This document shows, one piece after another, positions 1-12,712 of a stretch of 64,000 bases of DNA. A program made the translations under genes and the position numbers. This DNA comes from Datnioides undecimradiatus (Eukaryota > Chordata > Actinopteri > Lobotiformes > Datnioididae): positions 11,541,107-11,605,106 of the forward strand of contig WARS01000029.1 in NCBI GenBank assembly GCA_008933995.1, read 5' to 3'. The notes under the pieces were generated by a model. The model was not told the DNA's origin, did not search any database, and saw only the letters and a list, made by a program, of their open reading frames with translations. How positions within the stretch are numbered: the stretch's first letter is position 1; each line of letters starts with the position of its first letter.

Positions 1-2445
1 TGGCCAAATATAACAAAGCCAGTGCACAAAGTTGGGAAATTTTTGATCAGTCTCATTCAAGAAAACGTTTGCTTAGAAGAAACACAGCTTTATCTGACTA
101 CCTGTGCAGAACTACAGACTACTATGACGAATTAAAATCACATTACCAGTTTTTAACATTTTCCAGGCCAGGAAATTTGCCCTACTGTAAATCAAACAAA
201 CAAAGCTCTTAGGTCTGCACTTCCCTCACAGACTCCTGACTGGCGCTGACTCAGCTCACACTGAATAACTGCTAGGCACGGCTCTGTGAGGCTCAGCCTG
301 TAAGGGACTCAATGTTGATTGTGCCGAATAGGGACAACAGTCACAGTTTCCTTCAGCACCTCTCTCCTTTAATGCCGTCATGACAGCCAGGTAAATGTTT
401 ATGCACGGAAGGCCAAGTTTGGTTGTTTTACAGTGTGCAGACTCAGCAATACAAAGCTGAGCTGTACCCTATTCTGTACTTTGGAGCAACATTAAAGAAC
501 ACAAAGCACAAAGAGGGTTAAACAGCAACAGCTACATAGTTATTGCCTCGGTGGAACAGAGGCTGCATCCTCTTGTCAGCTGATTCGGGCAGATTGACCT
601 ACTGTACCTGTCTACCAGCAGGTCGAGTTTGGACTTGTCTAGTGATCTCCTGAATCAGCAGACAGACAGAAGCCCGGCCACTAAGCTCTGGCCTACAAAC
701 TGCTCTCCCTGGCTCAGATCCAGGAGAAGAGAGTGTAGTCCCAGTGAATTAGCTCTTTCGCAGAACGCCATTTCATAAAGGTCTTTGAATCACTCTTAGC
801 TGAGTCCCTCATCTGCTGCACATTGCCTAATGGTGTCCAAAAACAAAACTGCTATGACAATGAAGTGATACCTTCCGGACAGTCAGCCCTGCATTAAAAC
901 AGTGTAGGGTGAACAATGGGAAAAAAAAAACTTTGAGCACAACAACTTTCACTCAACCTGCCTTGTCTTCGGCCTGAGATTTTCTGGATGGGCTGCAGCA
1001 GTCACAAAGCAGGCTGCTATTCCAGACAGAAAAAGGAAAAGCTGTGACCTTCAGTCAAACACAGTAGGCAATGTAGCTTAGTCACATGCTGGTCTGCACA
1101 AGCTAGACTAGAGGAGGACCTGTCAGTGGTAAAGAAAAATGGAGTTTCAGAGTTCATTAGAGGCCTCAGTCAATATAGACACACTAAGCTGCTTCACTAC
1201 TAGAGTGCTCAGTGTTGAAGCCGAGTGGCTGTGCTAATAAGTCTAAACTCATTCATTCTGACGGACTGACTTTTAATGTTTTCCATTTCTTTCTCTTTTG
1301 GCTGGTATCTACTTGTCATCTTAGATGTAGTTTTCCAACCTGTGACACGCCATTACCTGTTGACAACAGTCCCTTTAACACTTCAGCTTGGCTATTGTTT
1401 TGTAGCAGTGTTATATGGTGTTATTCAGTTTAAAGTGTTTTTATTTAGTATCTCACTACAGCTACAGAGCTCTGCCACAGAGAACTACACCCCAGGCCTT
1501 CCTGTTACCATGACCAGCATATCAAGAGCTTTAAATAGACATTGGACCAGATATCAATAAACAGCCGTACAAAAATTCAAAAACCCATTTTGATAAATGC
1601 TTATAAAGGGTTACAAAGCTTAATACTCAAAATATGATACATTAAACTGCAATGGTACGTATGTGTACATAGTGCTTTAAAATCTGAACACGATTCACTT
1701 TGCTTACATGTTAGTTATGTTTTTGTCCAGCACATGGTTATTAATAACAGAGAACATTAATTTGAAATGAAAATATAATTCCTGAAAATGCATTAAAAAC
1801 ATTTTAAGTCTGAACCAAACTGTGGGTAGAGAACGGGTGAGGCATGGGCTTAAGCATAATCAGCCTATTAGGAGAGAGAGAACCATCTAATGAATTGCCT
1901 TTCATTAAAGCACAAAAGCCAGAGAGCCTTGAGGAATGTCCCCTCTCACTGAGGGACAAAGGAGGCAGGCCGGCGTCACGGCATCACTCAGAGGCAGCAG
2001 CGTGGAAGAATGTTCAGAGGCAACTGTTGATTTGCATCTGTTGATCGCACCTTCCCTCTCGACCATCGCCGCTTTCACATGGGAAAACTCAAACTGAAAC
2101 CCCCATTGACCCTACTAAATATTTTCAGCATCGGAGGAGCAGGTGGTGCGACTTTGTTGCCATGTTGTCATCATTCATATCCATACAACCGTTGTGCTTA
2201 TTTTAAATTGTTTACAAGAGATAAGGATGAACTCAAGGGGAGAACGGTCTTCATATATCTAGCCTTCAATTTTGCTCTCACAGTATAACATATGTGATAG
2301 TAAAAAACACAAAACCCACCAGTCTCACAAAACCTTGTGGGAAACAGTAAGCAAGCCAAATGACCAACAACTTCCCTGTATGCAGCAGCGGTGGTTGAGT
2401 TTCAAAGATCAGTTTCAGTTCAGTCAGTCTGTCACAGATACTTAC
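1..2445 (-). other. ankrd13c: ANKRD13C intron 3 (partial)
   Basis: Non-coding sequence downstream of exon 3's donor. It holds AT-rich DNA and scattered short ORFs with no family resemblance and no correctly spliced reading frame. I see no repeat or RNA gene. The next exon, starting in phase 1, must lie left of position 1. Confidence 0.8.
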
Positions 2446-2550
2446 TCATTTGTCGGTCTCCATAGCTAATGGCCTCAGCAAGGGGGCTCCATCCCTGAGC
2501 GTTCTTCACTTTGACTGGTGCGTTGTGGGCCAGCAGCAGGTGGGCACACT
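2446..2550 (-). CDS. ankrd13c: ANKRD13C coding exon 3 (ankyrin repeats)
   Basis: A 105-nt exon with acceptor CTTACAG (plus-strand CTGTAAG from 2551) and donor ATGA|GTAAGT (plus-strand ACTTAC at 2440-2445). It encodes residues 141-174, including CAHLLLAHNAPVKVKNAQG and WSPLAEAISYGDRQM, essentially identical to human ANKRD13C. It ends one base into the next codon (Ile in the family), so a further exon is required left of the window. Confidence 0.95.
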
Positions 2551-5500
2551 CTGTAAGAGGGACAGGAAGATGGTCAGATAGATATTTATATTATAACAAA
2601 CAACAAGCAGATGCTACTATCACAAAGGTTTGATGTTTATTTTTGAGTCTTATTGTAGTTTGTTTTGGAATAAGCATAGGTTTACTTTCAGTAGAGGTTT
2701 AACAGACTCATTTGGTAGAAAAACCTAGAATATTACTGTGAGCAACTTATGCGACATGACTCATATGTATCATGAAAATTGGTTTCTTTTGACGGAAATA
2801 TAAGAGAGAAGAGGACTGACAAAAGACGTGGAGCTGTATTTGGCAAAAATGTCCTTCAAAGAATAAATGCCAAAGGGTGAATGAGCTCTAATGACTTTCC
2901 TCATTCGTCTTTCTGATGTCCTGGAGTGACACATCCACAACTCCAATGTTAAGTCAAGAGTAAAGAAAAATGCTTGTCTGACATCAATGTTTAAAAAGAT
3001 TTACTATATCCTGATGGGACTTTAACAAATTAAGACTAACCTAAACAGACAAATAAAATCCCAAGAAACTAATTTTACTTAATAATTGTGTACAGCTCTA
3101 ATTTGGGGTTTAATTTACTTTCAGAGAGGAACCTACCAAACATGAAGTCCAAGACACTTTTACCAGCCTACCTCTTCCTGCATAGATGCTTTCCTTTATT
3201 GTGATCACACCTTTATCACAAACTCATCTGAGAACTTTGCAGTAAATGTTGATACAAATGTTCGCTGCACACTGTGAACATGTGCGACTAGTGAAGATGT
3301 TTCCTGCAGCATCAAATCGACAATATAAAAATAATCCTGGTTTTATAGAGGGACAGATTGTGTGTAGGATTGAGATGACAGCTGACCCATTAACCAAAGA
3401 GCCATATGGGGCCTACAGTTACACAAGACTCAGCATCCTTGTTTAGAGTCGATACTGCTCCAAAATGAGGAAGCATTCTCGGAAAGAAAATGTCAAACTT
3501 CACAAAAAGACATCCCTGGGTACTGTGTGGAGTAACCCACCATGCTGTGCTTGTTTTCCAACAATGGGCCAACAGCCAAAGAGCCTCATCCCTTTTCTAT
3601 GGCAAGATCAGCAGTAAGTGCAGCACAAAATCCCTTCACTCTCTGGGCAGCCTGTCAACAAACTACAGCTAGCCAAAAATGAAGCCCGTTGTTCCGGCTC
3701 AGCTGTCAGTTTTGTCGTGACATCATTCATTATAATGTTGGCATCTGTGCAGCTCTGTCTCAGCGCTGGGCTGGGGCAGTCGCAGTCCTGTAAGCAGCAA
3801 AGCACTTGAATGCAGAGCAGAGGCCAACTGCTCACAGCCTGCTGCTGCTGCTGCTGAGTGGATATATAGGGCTTTCACTTCATGGAGCAGGAACTTGGGC
3901 TTTATTACAGCAGTTTGACGAACATTTTCAGTGACTGTTTGGGCTGACAAAAGCTCCATAAAAGCTCTCAATACAGCCTCTTTCATTACAAACCTTTGAA
4001 TCAACCCTATTAGTCATATGAACAAATTCAAACTGGTTACTGCCCTCATGTTCAGACTTGTTTCTGTGCTAAACATCAGCATGAACGCTATTAAAAAAAT
4101 CTGCCCTGGGTGGTGTACCCAGTAAAGCCCAGAACCAGAAGTACCAACTTCTGCCTTTTGAAAAGAGACCATAACACACAGCAACATTGTCACATAGTCT
4201 AACATACCACATCAGCCGTCTGAGCTACATACTCAGAATCTTTTATTAATGAGAAAGAGGCCAGGATCTCATACATTCTTTATGACAGAGAAGAATACAT
4301 TTTGAAACTCCTCCTAATTAAACATGTTATCCACACAACAAAGAGGAATGTGGCTATCCCATGAGGAGAAATAAAAAGCTGTGGTATAACAGCACCCAAA
4401 GCATTTAGGCTATATCCTTTACAAAAACAATTATAGCAACACCAGTGCTTTAATGTACTGCTTGCTTCACGGTGGGCATGGCAGAGAAAGTCAAAATGAT
4501 GAAAGGCAGGTCAATGGAGAGTCACTGTGTTCACACTGGAGGACCAGCTGAGGTTCAAAGACTTGGCTGACAGCTAGTCTGAATCCAGGCTCTTATCAAA
4601 TGTCTGCCCAATTCAGCTGGACACGGTCTGCATGTTAAGTACTGAATATCATTCAAATTGTGACTTCAGAGACTAATATTGGTCATGTTGCATGCTTTAA
4701 TTAAAAAAAGAATTTGTGTTGACACCATGAAAGATGAATGTAACCCTTACATCAGCCACCAAAAAAAGCCAACTTCTGTATTTATGCATTAGTTGCCCAT
4801 GCCTGGGCCGAGCAGTTGTTAACAGAGGATGATGTTGGCGGGCTTTCTGACGCATGCCTCACACTCCTGTGGGCCTTTGACCTATATACCACCCAGCTAA
4901 ATCCAATGATTGTGTAATAATGACAACATTTAGTGGATATACATTGCATAACCATGGAGAAAACAACAAGCCATGTGTCCTGAGCTGCAAACCTGCTAGC
5001 CTCTCGTTTGGCTTCATCCTCTCAGGTACAAGGAGTAGACTCTCTGGCCTTAAGGATAAACCAATACTGGCAAAAATATTTGAATTACTTGAGTCACTAC
5101 CATGACCGGCATTCTATGCCATCCGTTTTCTATCATTTAAATATGTGTTAAGGAGCTGTCTTGGATATTCATTTTCACATTTTTGCACTACTACATGAAT
5201 AAATCCAGAGATATATACATGACAGTTTTGTATTGTATAATGTGATACCAATATGGCTCTTTTAAGGTTGGTCTTTTCTTTGTTTGTGCCTTGTAAGCAG
5301 CTAGGAAAGAATAATCAAACAACTGCCGGTCATTAATTTGAATCAAATCGAAAAGAGCTGCCTAGATACATTAAGATTTAACCTATAACTCATTAGCCAG
5401 GGCACGCTGTCCGATTCAGCCCGATAAGCAGTCGTGCATTGATGAAAGGAAGTCTCCCTGTGGGTCTCTGGGTTAAGTGCGTGTGCAGAAGCTGTACGGA

Positions 5501-8500
5501 GGTCCTGCTCAAGTCACAACTCTAACAGAGAAATGAGGGAAGCAGAGCAGGATGGAGAAAATAAAGTGCTAATCTAAAGCTTCGCTACGTGCATTGGCCA
5601 CAGATGGGGCACTTGTTAAGAGGCTCTGTGGGCTGTTAAAACCCCCACCATCACCACCCATTCTCATCCAGGCTGAGTACATCTATAAAATGGCTTTTTT
5701 GCTCACTTCCTCAGCATCAATCACACACTCAGCAAACTGAATCAAACAAGAGTTGAAGAAACACAGCATCACAGTCTCTTTCGCATTACTTGGTTGGCTT
5801 TGCAGATCGACCCAAATCAATGTTCTGTTTTTTCTCCCAACAAAATGATTGTTAATGTAATGTAATGTAATTAAACTCTATTCTTCTCTTTCAGTTTAAG
5901 GCTGCTCTTCTTTTGGTGACAACCTGGTAAAATGTTCCTTCACTCACTTCTTTTTCTCAGTTTCCAGAGAGTTTCATTTTCAGAGAATGCATTCAGGGTA
6001 CATTGGAAACAATGAGTCAGACAGTGAACTGAAGAGTATTTGATGAATTTCAAAAATCCAGTGTTGTGTAATAAGTTATACATTTGATTTTGGGCAATTA
6101 TTTTAAAATTCATTCTTTTGGTTTTTCTGCTTTTCTCAACTTGAAATGTCATATTCTACCCTGTTTACTGAAACAGTTTGTCAATTAATTGATTGGTAGC
6201 TGGCTAGAAAAAAAAGACTGTTTGGATAATTATGCCTTGATGTACAGTGCCCAGTATAATTATAGTTTATATAAATATAAATATTGTCTTGCACCTAAAG
6301 CTATGTGCTCTGTCAGTATTTTATTTGTTAACAATGGCAGAATCACAAATCTGCACAGCATGCTGCTCCATATTATGGTATTTTCCTGTTTAATAGTAGC
6401 TAGTCAGGTAAATAACACACAAACTCAGCCATACACAAAGAGCGTTGTCCTCTACATCCCAACAGACCAGCCACACCCAGACTATGATCTCATGCTGTAG
6501 CCTTCAGCCTGTCTGGCCTGAGCATCCCCGGAGGACAGCACAGGCAAGAGATAGGCAACCTCATTAGCACAATCAATTCCATAGCGTCCAATCCACCACC
6601 ACACTCCACTGTCTGATTTACCAACAGGCAGTGGTGGGCCCTTCATTCCAGCGACAGGAATTGAACTCTTGAATGTAAAATCAATTGAAACCTGTGCTCC
6701 AATGACAGACACTAAACAAATGGGAATGTGCAGCACAAGTAACCCTATGCTTCTGTTGCTCACTGCAAGCCTGCTGCAAAGGGGGGGGATTAATTTTTCA
6801 ATAGCATGTTCTGAAGTCTCCTTGTGAAATTAAATGTAAGCATCAACTCACAAAGGGGCAGTGTGTTAATATTTTATGCACATGCTCTCAGTACTGTCGG
6901 TGCAATTCAGCTAAAAACAAAATAATGTAAAGGCTTGTTAAAAGCCTTGGTACATCATAAATATTCATCATATATGCCAAACAGTTAGTTTTCTTTTGTT
7001 CCGATTGTTATATACATTGCATAATTACACACTTTGTAACACTTTTTGGCTGTCACAGCTTATGAAAACCCCACTAAAAACTATGATGATAACTAAGTTA
7101 ACTCTTCAGCACAAGAGGCGCCAAACTAATCACAGAACGCTAAGCACATATTATGGAAGTTGAAAAAGACATCTCTTATCTCAACTAATTATCCCCTCTG
7201 CCAGCTTAAAACTATTAGTCTCTGAGCCAGCGGTAGAACATCAATCAGAACAAGAGACTTTAGCCACTGAGAGGATCCCATTTCTTGCAGTGTCATCATT
7301 GTCTAATCCCCAGCGTTTAAACAAGTCCTAACATTTTCTATGCATGTATCAAATAGAGCACAAGACCATGTCCATAACAGAGGAAGAAAATACTCTTTTC
7401 TTGCTCAATCCGGTTCTTCACCGGGCGAAAATCCATAAACACAACCTCTTTATTCATGCATGAGCATCTTGCCGTCTGGGATTTGTGTGGTGATCTGTGA
7501 CAAATGTCTGGTGGTGCTTAGCCAGAGAAATGCACACACAAAAGGCAGGAAAATAAACTGAAACACACACAAATAAATAGAAACACAAACAAATGACATA
7601 CAGACCCACAGCGGGATTCATTTAGAGAACCCCAGACATGTACTGCACAGAGAGAGACAAAAATAAACTACATGGAGGAGAATCTTTGATTGTTACTCAC
7701 CTTTGTGTCCCATCATGACAGCAAGATGCAGCGGTGTGTTGCCTATAGGAAGAGGGAAAAGCATTACAGAATTAGTTTTCTGCCATTGACAATCACAAGA
7801 GATGAGAGTGTGTGATACGCCCTGTGCCTCTAGGACTGTCACACTCAGGTTAAATTAAAAGTTTAAAATGGGAGGTAGAATCCCCTAAATTCCAAATGAC
7901 ATGTTAAGTATATGTCTATTATGTGTTCTCCTACCATGACAAGCAATATTATGGTCTATTAACCTCCTGCAACCCCGAAATAAGCTTCCTTTAACTCACA
8001 GGGACACAGCTTGTTAAAAGACATAATATAAACACTGAATCCTGAAATAACATTTGAGTGAGGTGTAAAGGAGCACAGGTTTTCTTCCCAGCATGTGAAA
8101 TGTGCCTCATAAGCATTGGAAAATCCCTGAAGAGGAAGCCAAGTTGCCAAGTCAGCTCCTTCAGGCCTCTCTTCCTGGGGATGAGCAGTGGGCAAGTATC
8201 CAGAGTAAAGAAGGCTTGCCTTGTAGAAGCCTGATGTGGGTGAAAATACAAGCTGGGGATCAGCTAGCAGTCCCACTGGACGTTGTGATAAACTGTAGGG
8301 CAGTGGCGTGACTGTGGTTACATTATGGGTACACGAAGATGTTGCAGGCCTGTGGCTGTAGACACCAACAACCATGTCTCCAGTTCAAGTGTCCTTGGGT
8401 AAGACACTGAACCTTTACCTGCTCAGAAATGGCGTTGACAACGACAGTAAATGGCCTTGAGAGGGTCAGTTAACATATTATTTTGCCACGTTTCAGTGGT

Positions 8501-10062
8501 GGTTTCTTGCCATCCAGATACTTATTACTCAAATCATTGACATAATTACATTTTTAAAAGTCATAAGATAGACTGCAGCATCGTAGTTATTACTAGATAA
8601 TCCAGACTTTAATGTCAGCCGCAGTTTAATGTCAGGATTATTTCTTCTGCGAAAGTATGAAACCAGTAGTTCTGATGTGATTGGTCGATTAATCAATTAA
8701 TTCGTTTCACTAGTCATATTGATCATACTGATTAAATCTGGAGTCATTCATCATTTCTGCTTTTGATAAATAATAACATTGAAAACAGGCAATCTTAAAT
8801 ATCTCTTTAGATTTTATTACAGAACCAGAAGAGCTGGTGCACCATACTTTCTATTCCCATGGCTAATGTTGGGGCAATGGGAAAAATAGCGTCCAATCCA
8901 CCACCACAAATACCAGTGCTTTATGTTTTTTTATCTAATCCTACAGATTGTCAGCTATTTGATTTTTTAGTGACACTGGGAGACATTTGTCCTCAGCCTG
9001 CAACCAGTGGAAGATGTGTGAGTAAACAGAAACTGCTGCCACTGAGCCACACCAACCCTCAGCAGGACAGGCAAAAACCAGTGAAGAATACAGGCTCAAG
9101 TTCCAAAACAGCACCAGAGGCATATGCCCTGCCTGACACCTTGTTGCATTACACCATGGCAAAGCTCTGATTTGAAGACAAACCACATTCCTGTGCTGAC
9201 ACAGAGCGCAAGTACAAGCCATCTTTTGTCCCAACACGTGAACCGGAACAGAAAGAACTTGTCCTGTTCAGTGAGGGTTTCTGTGGAAATTGTGGTGTTA
9301 TCTATTCAGACTTTGCCCTGTAGAAGAAGCACTATCACTCTCCGTGATGTAGAATCCCTATATACATTGGCCAAATATAATTATCCTTAGAGAGGTTTTT
9401 GTTACTAGTTCCCGTTGTTTACATAACTCCCACTTTCTTGTTCCGTTGATTTGAAATCACTGGATTTAAAGAAACTGAAATGTTGGAGTCAAACTATTGC
9501 TCATTCTGGGGATCAGTTGCTCAGGCCTCGGTAGGGAGAAGCCTCGCCTACTTTCAGTGCTGCTGGAGTCTAACGGCCTAGTGGCTATGTAAAACTAAGC
9601 TGCAGTGGACCTTGAAATTGGCAGATCATGATGGGTTTTGGGGATTCTGCCTTCATGGCTACGAAACAAGCGGCTGACAGACTCACCATGGACGTCTTTC
9701 TGGGCAATATTCTGCGTCCGTATGAGCGAAGACAGGCGTCGGACATCTCCTTTAAACACACATTCATGAACCGGAAAGTCCTGCCCGGTTCGAATAATGG
9801 GGTTTTTGTTATTGTCATCGATGACATCCGATGTTGACAGTGTGTTGGTGTTAGCATTGATCTGCGACTGTTGGTTCTGCTGCTGTGTGGATGAAGACTT
9901 GGTTAACTTGTGATTGCTGAAGATTTTACTCGCTCGGCTCTTGTTGTTCGTCTTGGAGGCGGTGAACGTCCCGGTGGCAGCCTCCTCGTCCGGCTCCAGT
10001 AAATCTTCGTCCTTGCTCGGCCTCTGATCCTTGCGCAGGGAGCGGATCTTCTCTCCGGTCAT
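2446..10062 (-). CDS. ankrd13c: ANKRD13C, 5' part of gene (coding exons 1-3 of a longer gene)
   Basis: Ankyrin repeat domain 13C. Work on mammals describes it as an ER-membrane-associated protein that acts as a chaperone-like regulator of GPCR biogenesis (known of the family, not visible here). Exons 10062-9687, 7742-7701 and 2550-2446 join in frame to 174 codons plus one base. The N-terminus MTGEKIRSLRKDQRPSKDED and the segment VHECVFKGDVRRLSSLIRT match vertebrate ANKRD13C closely. The second and third exons supply TPLHLAV and CAHLLLAHNAPVKVKNAQG, typical ankyrin helices. Residues about 20-90 are low-complexity (Ser/Thr/Asn/Gln) and differ from mammals, as expected for this linker. The start is the first ATG in the CpG-rich region and agrees with the family's N-terminus. 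The mammalian protein is about 540 residues, so roughly two thirds of the coding sequence lies left of position 1. The gene is divergent from CTH. Confidence 0.95.
2551..7700 (-). other. ankrd13c: ANKRD13C intron 2
   Basis: A 5.15 kb intron with GT-AG borders. It contains a short CTG run near 3840-3856 and a 23-nt segment at 6581-6603 that recurs exactly in intron 1. ORFs up to about 100 codons occur on both strands, but none resembles a known protein. Confidence 0.85.
6581..6603 (+). repeat. 23-nt exact duplicate, copy 1
   Basis: The segment beginning ATAGCGTCCAATCCACCACC is identical to 8886-8908, in the same orientation. Flanks diverge quickly, suggesting two remnants of one dispersed repeat. 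Confidence 0.6.
7701..7742 (-). CDS. ankrd13c: ANKRD13C coding exon 2 (42-nt exon)
   Basis: A 42-nt exon between acceptor CTATAG (plus-strand CTATAG at 7743-7748) and donor GTGAGT (plus-strand ACTCAC at 7695-7700). It encodes the end of the split Gly, then NTPLHLAVMMGHK, and the first base of the next Glu codon. TPLH is the hallmark start of an ankyrin repeat. Phase 1 on both sides matches exons 1 and 3. Confidence 0.93.
8370..8415 (+). repeat. SINE-like or teleost repeat fragment
   Basis: A stretch of the form GTTCAAGTGTCCTTGGGTAA followed by GACACTGAACC. This is the signature of a family of short interspersed repeats common in fish introns. No tail or target duplication could be defined, so the borders are approximate. 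Confidence 0.4.
8886..8908 (+). repeat. 23-nt exact duplicate, copy 2
   Basis: Same orientation and same 23 bases as 6581-6603, 2.3 kb away in the neighbouring ANKRD13C intron. Sequence further right (near 9040, GCCACTGAGCCAC) resembles the tail of common fish interspersed repeats. Confidence 0.6.
9687..10062 (-). CDS. ankrd13c: ANKRD13C coding exon 1 (residues 1-125 plus one base)
   Basis: ATG at 10062-10060. The donor is CCATG|GTGAGT (plus-strand ACTCAC at 9681-9686). The exon is 376 nt and ends in phase 1, splitting a Gly codon. It carries the conserved N-terminal peptide, a variable S/T/N/Q-rich linker with a QQQNQQ tract, and the first ankyrin unit (about residues 92-125). The plus strand here also reads open, but that is a shadow. 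Confidence 0.95.
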
Positions 10063-10420
10063 TTTCTAAACAGTTGGGGCTAACGGAGCAGAGGGTGTCG
10101 TCGCAGACGATGACCCTCCCGGCGAACTGATGCGATTCGCCAGTTGGAAGTCTTCACGCAAACACCGCAAATTGCACCACATGAAAACACTTACTTTACC
10201 ACCGGACAGGCAAAAACGACCGTTTGTTCGACAACGAACAAGTAAAAGCTACCGTTCACCGGTTTACTATGAAAACAAACAGTTCGATCTCCTCCTATCG
10301 TCCCAAACTGCCGTTGGTCGCTGCACAACATAAGCGGCTACAGTTGACTAGTACGGAAGATTCGGCCGATGTCTTCCGCCTCACAGTATCGCGAGAATTC
10401 GGAAAAGGTTACTGACGGTC
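10063..10420 (-). promoter_or_regulatory. ankrd13c: CpG-rich ANKRD13C promoter and 5' UTR
   Basis: CpG dinucleotides are dense here (for example GTCGTCGCAGACG and CCGATGTCTTCCGCC) compared with the CpG-poor surroundings. At 10387-10396, TATCGCGAGA is one mismatch from the TCTCGCGAGA palindrome found at many housekeeping promoters. No TATA box is obvious. The transcription start cannot be fixed by eye. Confidence 0.6.
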
Positions 10421-10819
10421 ATTATCAACCGCCACACATTTGTACGCAATAAACATATGGAGTATATAGTAACATGTACTGTAAATGCTTTAAGCACTGA
10501 AGTACACATTTGAGTTGCTTCAACTTTTCACCGCTGTATAAACTATATTTGCGTTTCTGATTATAACTGTATATTCTAATGGGTCAGGTATTATACATTA
10601 TAAACAGGCCACTGATACTGCACCCAGTAGTTTTAAACGCAGATTAAATTAGCTCCACCTCAAACAGCTACGTCATTAACTGCTTCAACAATAGCGATGC
10701 ATTTTTCCCTTTTCTAAATTTGTCACGTAACACTCCCAAAACAAGACATTCTGCAAAATGATAGACCACTGTATTTTACTGACAATACTGCTGCATTTTA
10801 AGTGATATGCTATGAGGTA

Positions 10820-10910
10820 TTTTACACTGTGGTACTGCCACTGCTATTGCTATTAATATTTAATACATGCAATTTCCCCATTGTGGGACAAATAAACGTT
10901 TTTTTTATTT
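10820..10910 (+). repeat. LINE/SINE 3'-tail-like remnant
   Basis: GCAATTTCCCCATTGTGGGA followed by CAAATAAACG and a T-rich run resembles the conserved 3' end shared by fish L2/Rex-type LINEs and SINEs that borrow it (consensus roughly AATTTCCCCxTxGGGAtaAATAAAG). Only the tail is recognisable. Confidence 0.5.
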
Positions 10911-11039
10911 AAATCCATGATTTGAACACATCTTCACCTTTCCGATTTATAGTCAGGCAATTGGTTTGCAACAGTGAAAGAAGTTTTACCTCCCGCAAAG
11001 CATAATCAATGAAATATAATCTTTTAAAACGTTGTTATG

Positions 11040-11057
11040 CAAAAAAAAAAAAAAAAA
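11040..11057 (+). repeat. Poly-A tract
   Basis: An uninterrupted run of A residues in the spacer. It may be the relic tail of a retroposed sequence. Confidence 0.8.
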
Positions 11058-11284
11058 GGCTCAGTGAGTGGTAATATATGTATAAACCTTTAGTGAATTG
11101 TTAATACGCCTTCACATTAAGAAGTAAGGGTCATTTTAGTGTGGTAATCTGTTGTGCCGGGTTTTTGAACTGGGTTTGGTGTTTGAAACCAAATCATTCA
11201 TAAGTTCATTAAACAAGATAAACAAGATCCTATAAATACTAATACTCAATACATGCGTTGTGTTATAGCACATGTGTTTATTAA

Positions 11285-11440
11285 ACTGTGCTTATTAAAG
11301 TGTAATTCAAGTACCAAAACATGCATTTTAGTTTGTAAGATAAAAGCAGTGGAAGAAAAAGTAGAATTTTCTCTGAAATTTCCCTGTACCAAAACACAGT
11401 ACTTGAATCAATGTACTGTTAACAGTAAACAGTACACGTC
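11285..11440 (+). repeat. Degenerate copy of teleost 'ACTTAAGTAAAAGTAC' repeat family
   Basis: GCAGTGGAAGAAAAAGTAGA...CTCTGAAATTT and ACAGTACTTGAATCAATGTA follow, in order, the right part of a non-autonomous repeat common in fish, as I remember its consensus. Another part of the same family lies at 62160-62590. This copy is eroded and its ends are unclear. Confidence 0.45.
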
Positions 11441-12553
11441 ATCATACTGTGCGGTGCTACTACCATTACTACTTCTTCTTCAACAATGTTAAAGTCAGGT
11501 GTGTGAAAGCTTTATTAGCAGAAGCTTACTGTAAATAAGATATTATTCTCTCAGACATTCATTTTAAAGAGCAGATCACAAAATCATTTGCAACAGCGCC
11601 CAAGGAAAATACGGGAAACAAGGATAAAAGATAATTTACATTTTAATTATAAAATGTATCAAAGGTGACACCAGCAGCAGCCCTGAGATGGATAATTATT
11701 TCCAGTCCTTTAGTTGACTTCAGGCTAGAGTCAGACAAAATAAATAAATATTATGGCCTGAATCCCAACATTCAGTGTCTTTACATTCAAAACACAGAGC
11801 TTATAAAATATGAAGTTTTGTTCTAAACTACCCAACAGTTAATTCGAGTACAAAAATGATCATATCCATAAAACTGATGTAACATTAAATGACAACTTGA
11901 TATTGTTCCAACTTTTTAAATGTCATATTAAACCAGTCATTTAAAGGTTCCAGCTTCCAGTTTGAATGCCGTTTTTATGAGGTTAGGACTTTAGATTGTA
12001 CAAAACAAACACTGTGAAGGTTTCACTTTGGATTCAAGTTTTTTGTGACAGAATCTCTCACACAGGATCTTATACAGGATAAAGCAGCACAAACCTTTAG
12101 TGATGTCACTCAGTCAGGTCGGTACAGAGCACGTCCTCCCCCTATATCCTCAAAGGGGAAATGCAGCTAAATGTCTATTTGCTGTTCCACGAGGATCATA
12201 TATGCTCAACTGAAAAATAAACCGACGAATACAACAGTCATGGTGTGGGTTGAATATACATAACGTATTGTAGACTATGGCTTCGATTAATTGTTCCTTG
12301 TTTTACTCATTTGAATTGGATTTCGACTAAACAGCACTCCATTTTGCACGAGTCTTTTCGCAGCATCTCCGAAATATGATTGTTGGTTTAAGTGAACAAA
12401 CAAAACTTGTGAAATAAATGTGTATTTAATGAGGAAAACGAGTGTAAAGTGTGAACTCTCTGACTCAAACAAGAGGAAACGTTACATCAGTACCCCCACA
12501 AAGAAACGCAAACAACGTGCCTGTCACGTCGGCACGACGCCCCTGCTAAACCA

Positions 12554-12595
12554 CCAATCAGAGCCTGTCGCTGCTTGTTGATGAGCGCTGATTGG
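12554..12595 (+). promoter_or_regulatory. cth: CTH proximal promoter: paired CCAAT boxes
   Basis: CCAAT at 12554-12558 and the inverted ATTGG at 12591-12595 lie 118-159 bases before the CTH start codon and are typical NF-Y sites. A GC-rich CpG stretch (12526-12545) precedes them, and a weak TATA-like ACTATAC occurs near 12647. Transcription probably begins around 12640-12680, which is an inference. Confidence 0.5.
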
Positions 12596-12712
12596 CTCAC
12601 AGCGACAAGGGCAGCGCGCAGCTACGTTAAATGGCTTTTCCCCTTACTATACAGCGGTAATGCATACTCATCCTCCGCTCACTTTAGTTCACGGTTGGGG
12701 GAACAAACAGTC

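Larger units (their letters stand above)
7743..9686 (-). other. ankrd13c: ANKRD13C intron 1
   Basis: A 1.94 kb GT-AG intron. It includes a SINE-like fragment near 8370-8415 and the second copy of the 23-nt duplicate at 8886-8908. The longest ORF is 138 codons on minus (7959-8375). It looks like chance or repeat-derived sequence with no recognisable domain. Confidence 0.85.
10063..12712. other. ANKRD13C-CTH divergent intergenic spacer
   Basis: A 2.65 kb spacer between the start codons of two divergent genes. The ANKRD13C side (to about 10420) is CpG-rich. The middle is AT-rich with repeat remnants (10820-10910, 11285-11440) and a poly-A run (11040-11057). The CTH side has CCAAT boxes. No coding sequence is recognised. 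Confidence 0.8.

Noticed and set aside
7959-8375. A 138-codon minus-strand ORF in ANKRD13C intron 1.
   Set aside because: It overlaps a repeat-like segment, lies wholly inside an intron with intact splice sites, and resembles nothing known.
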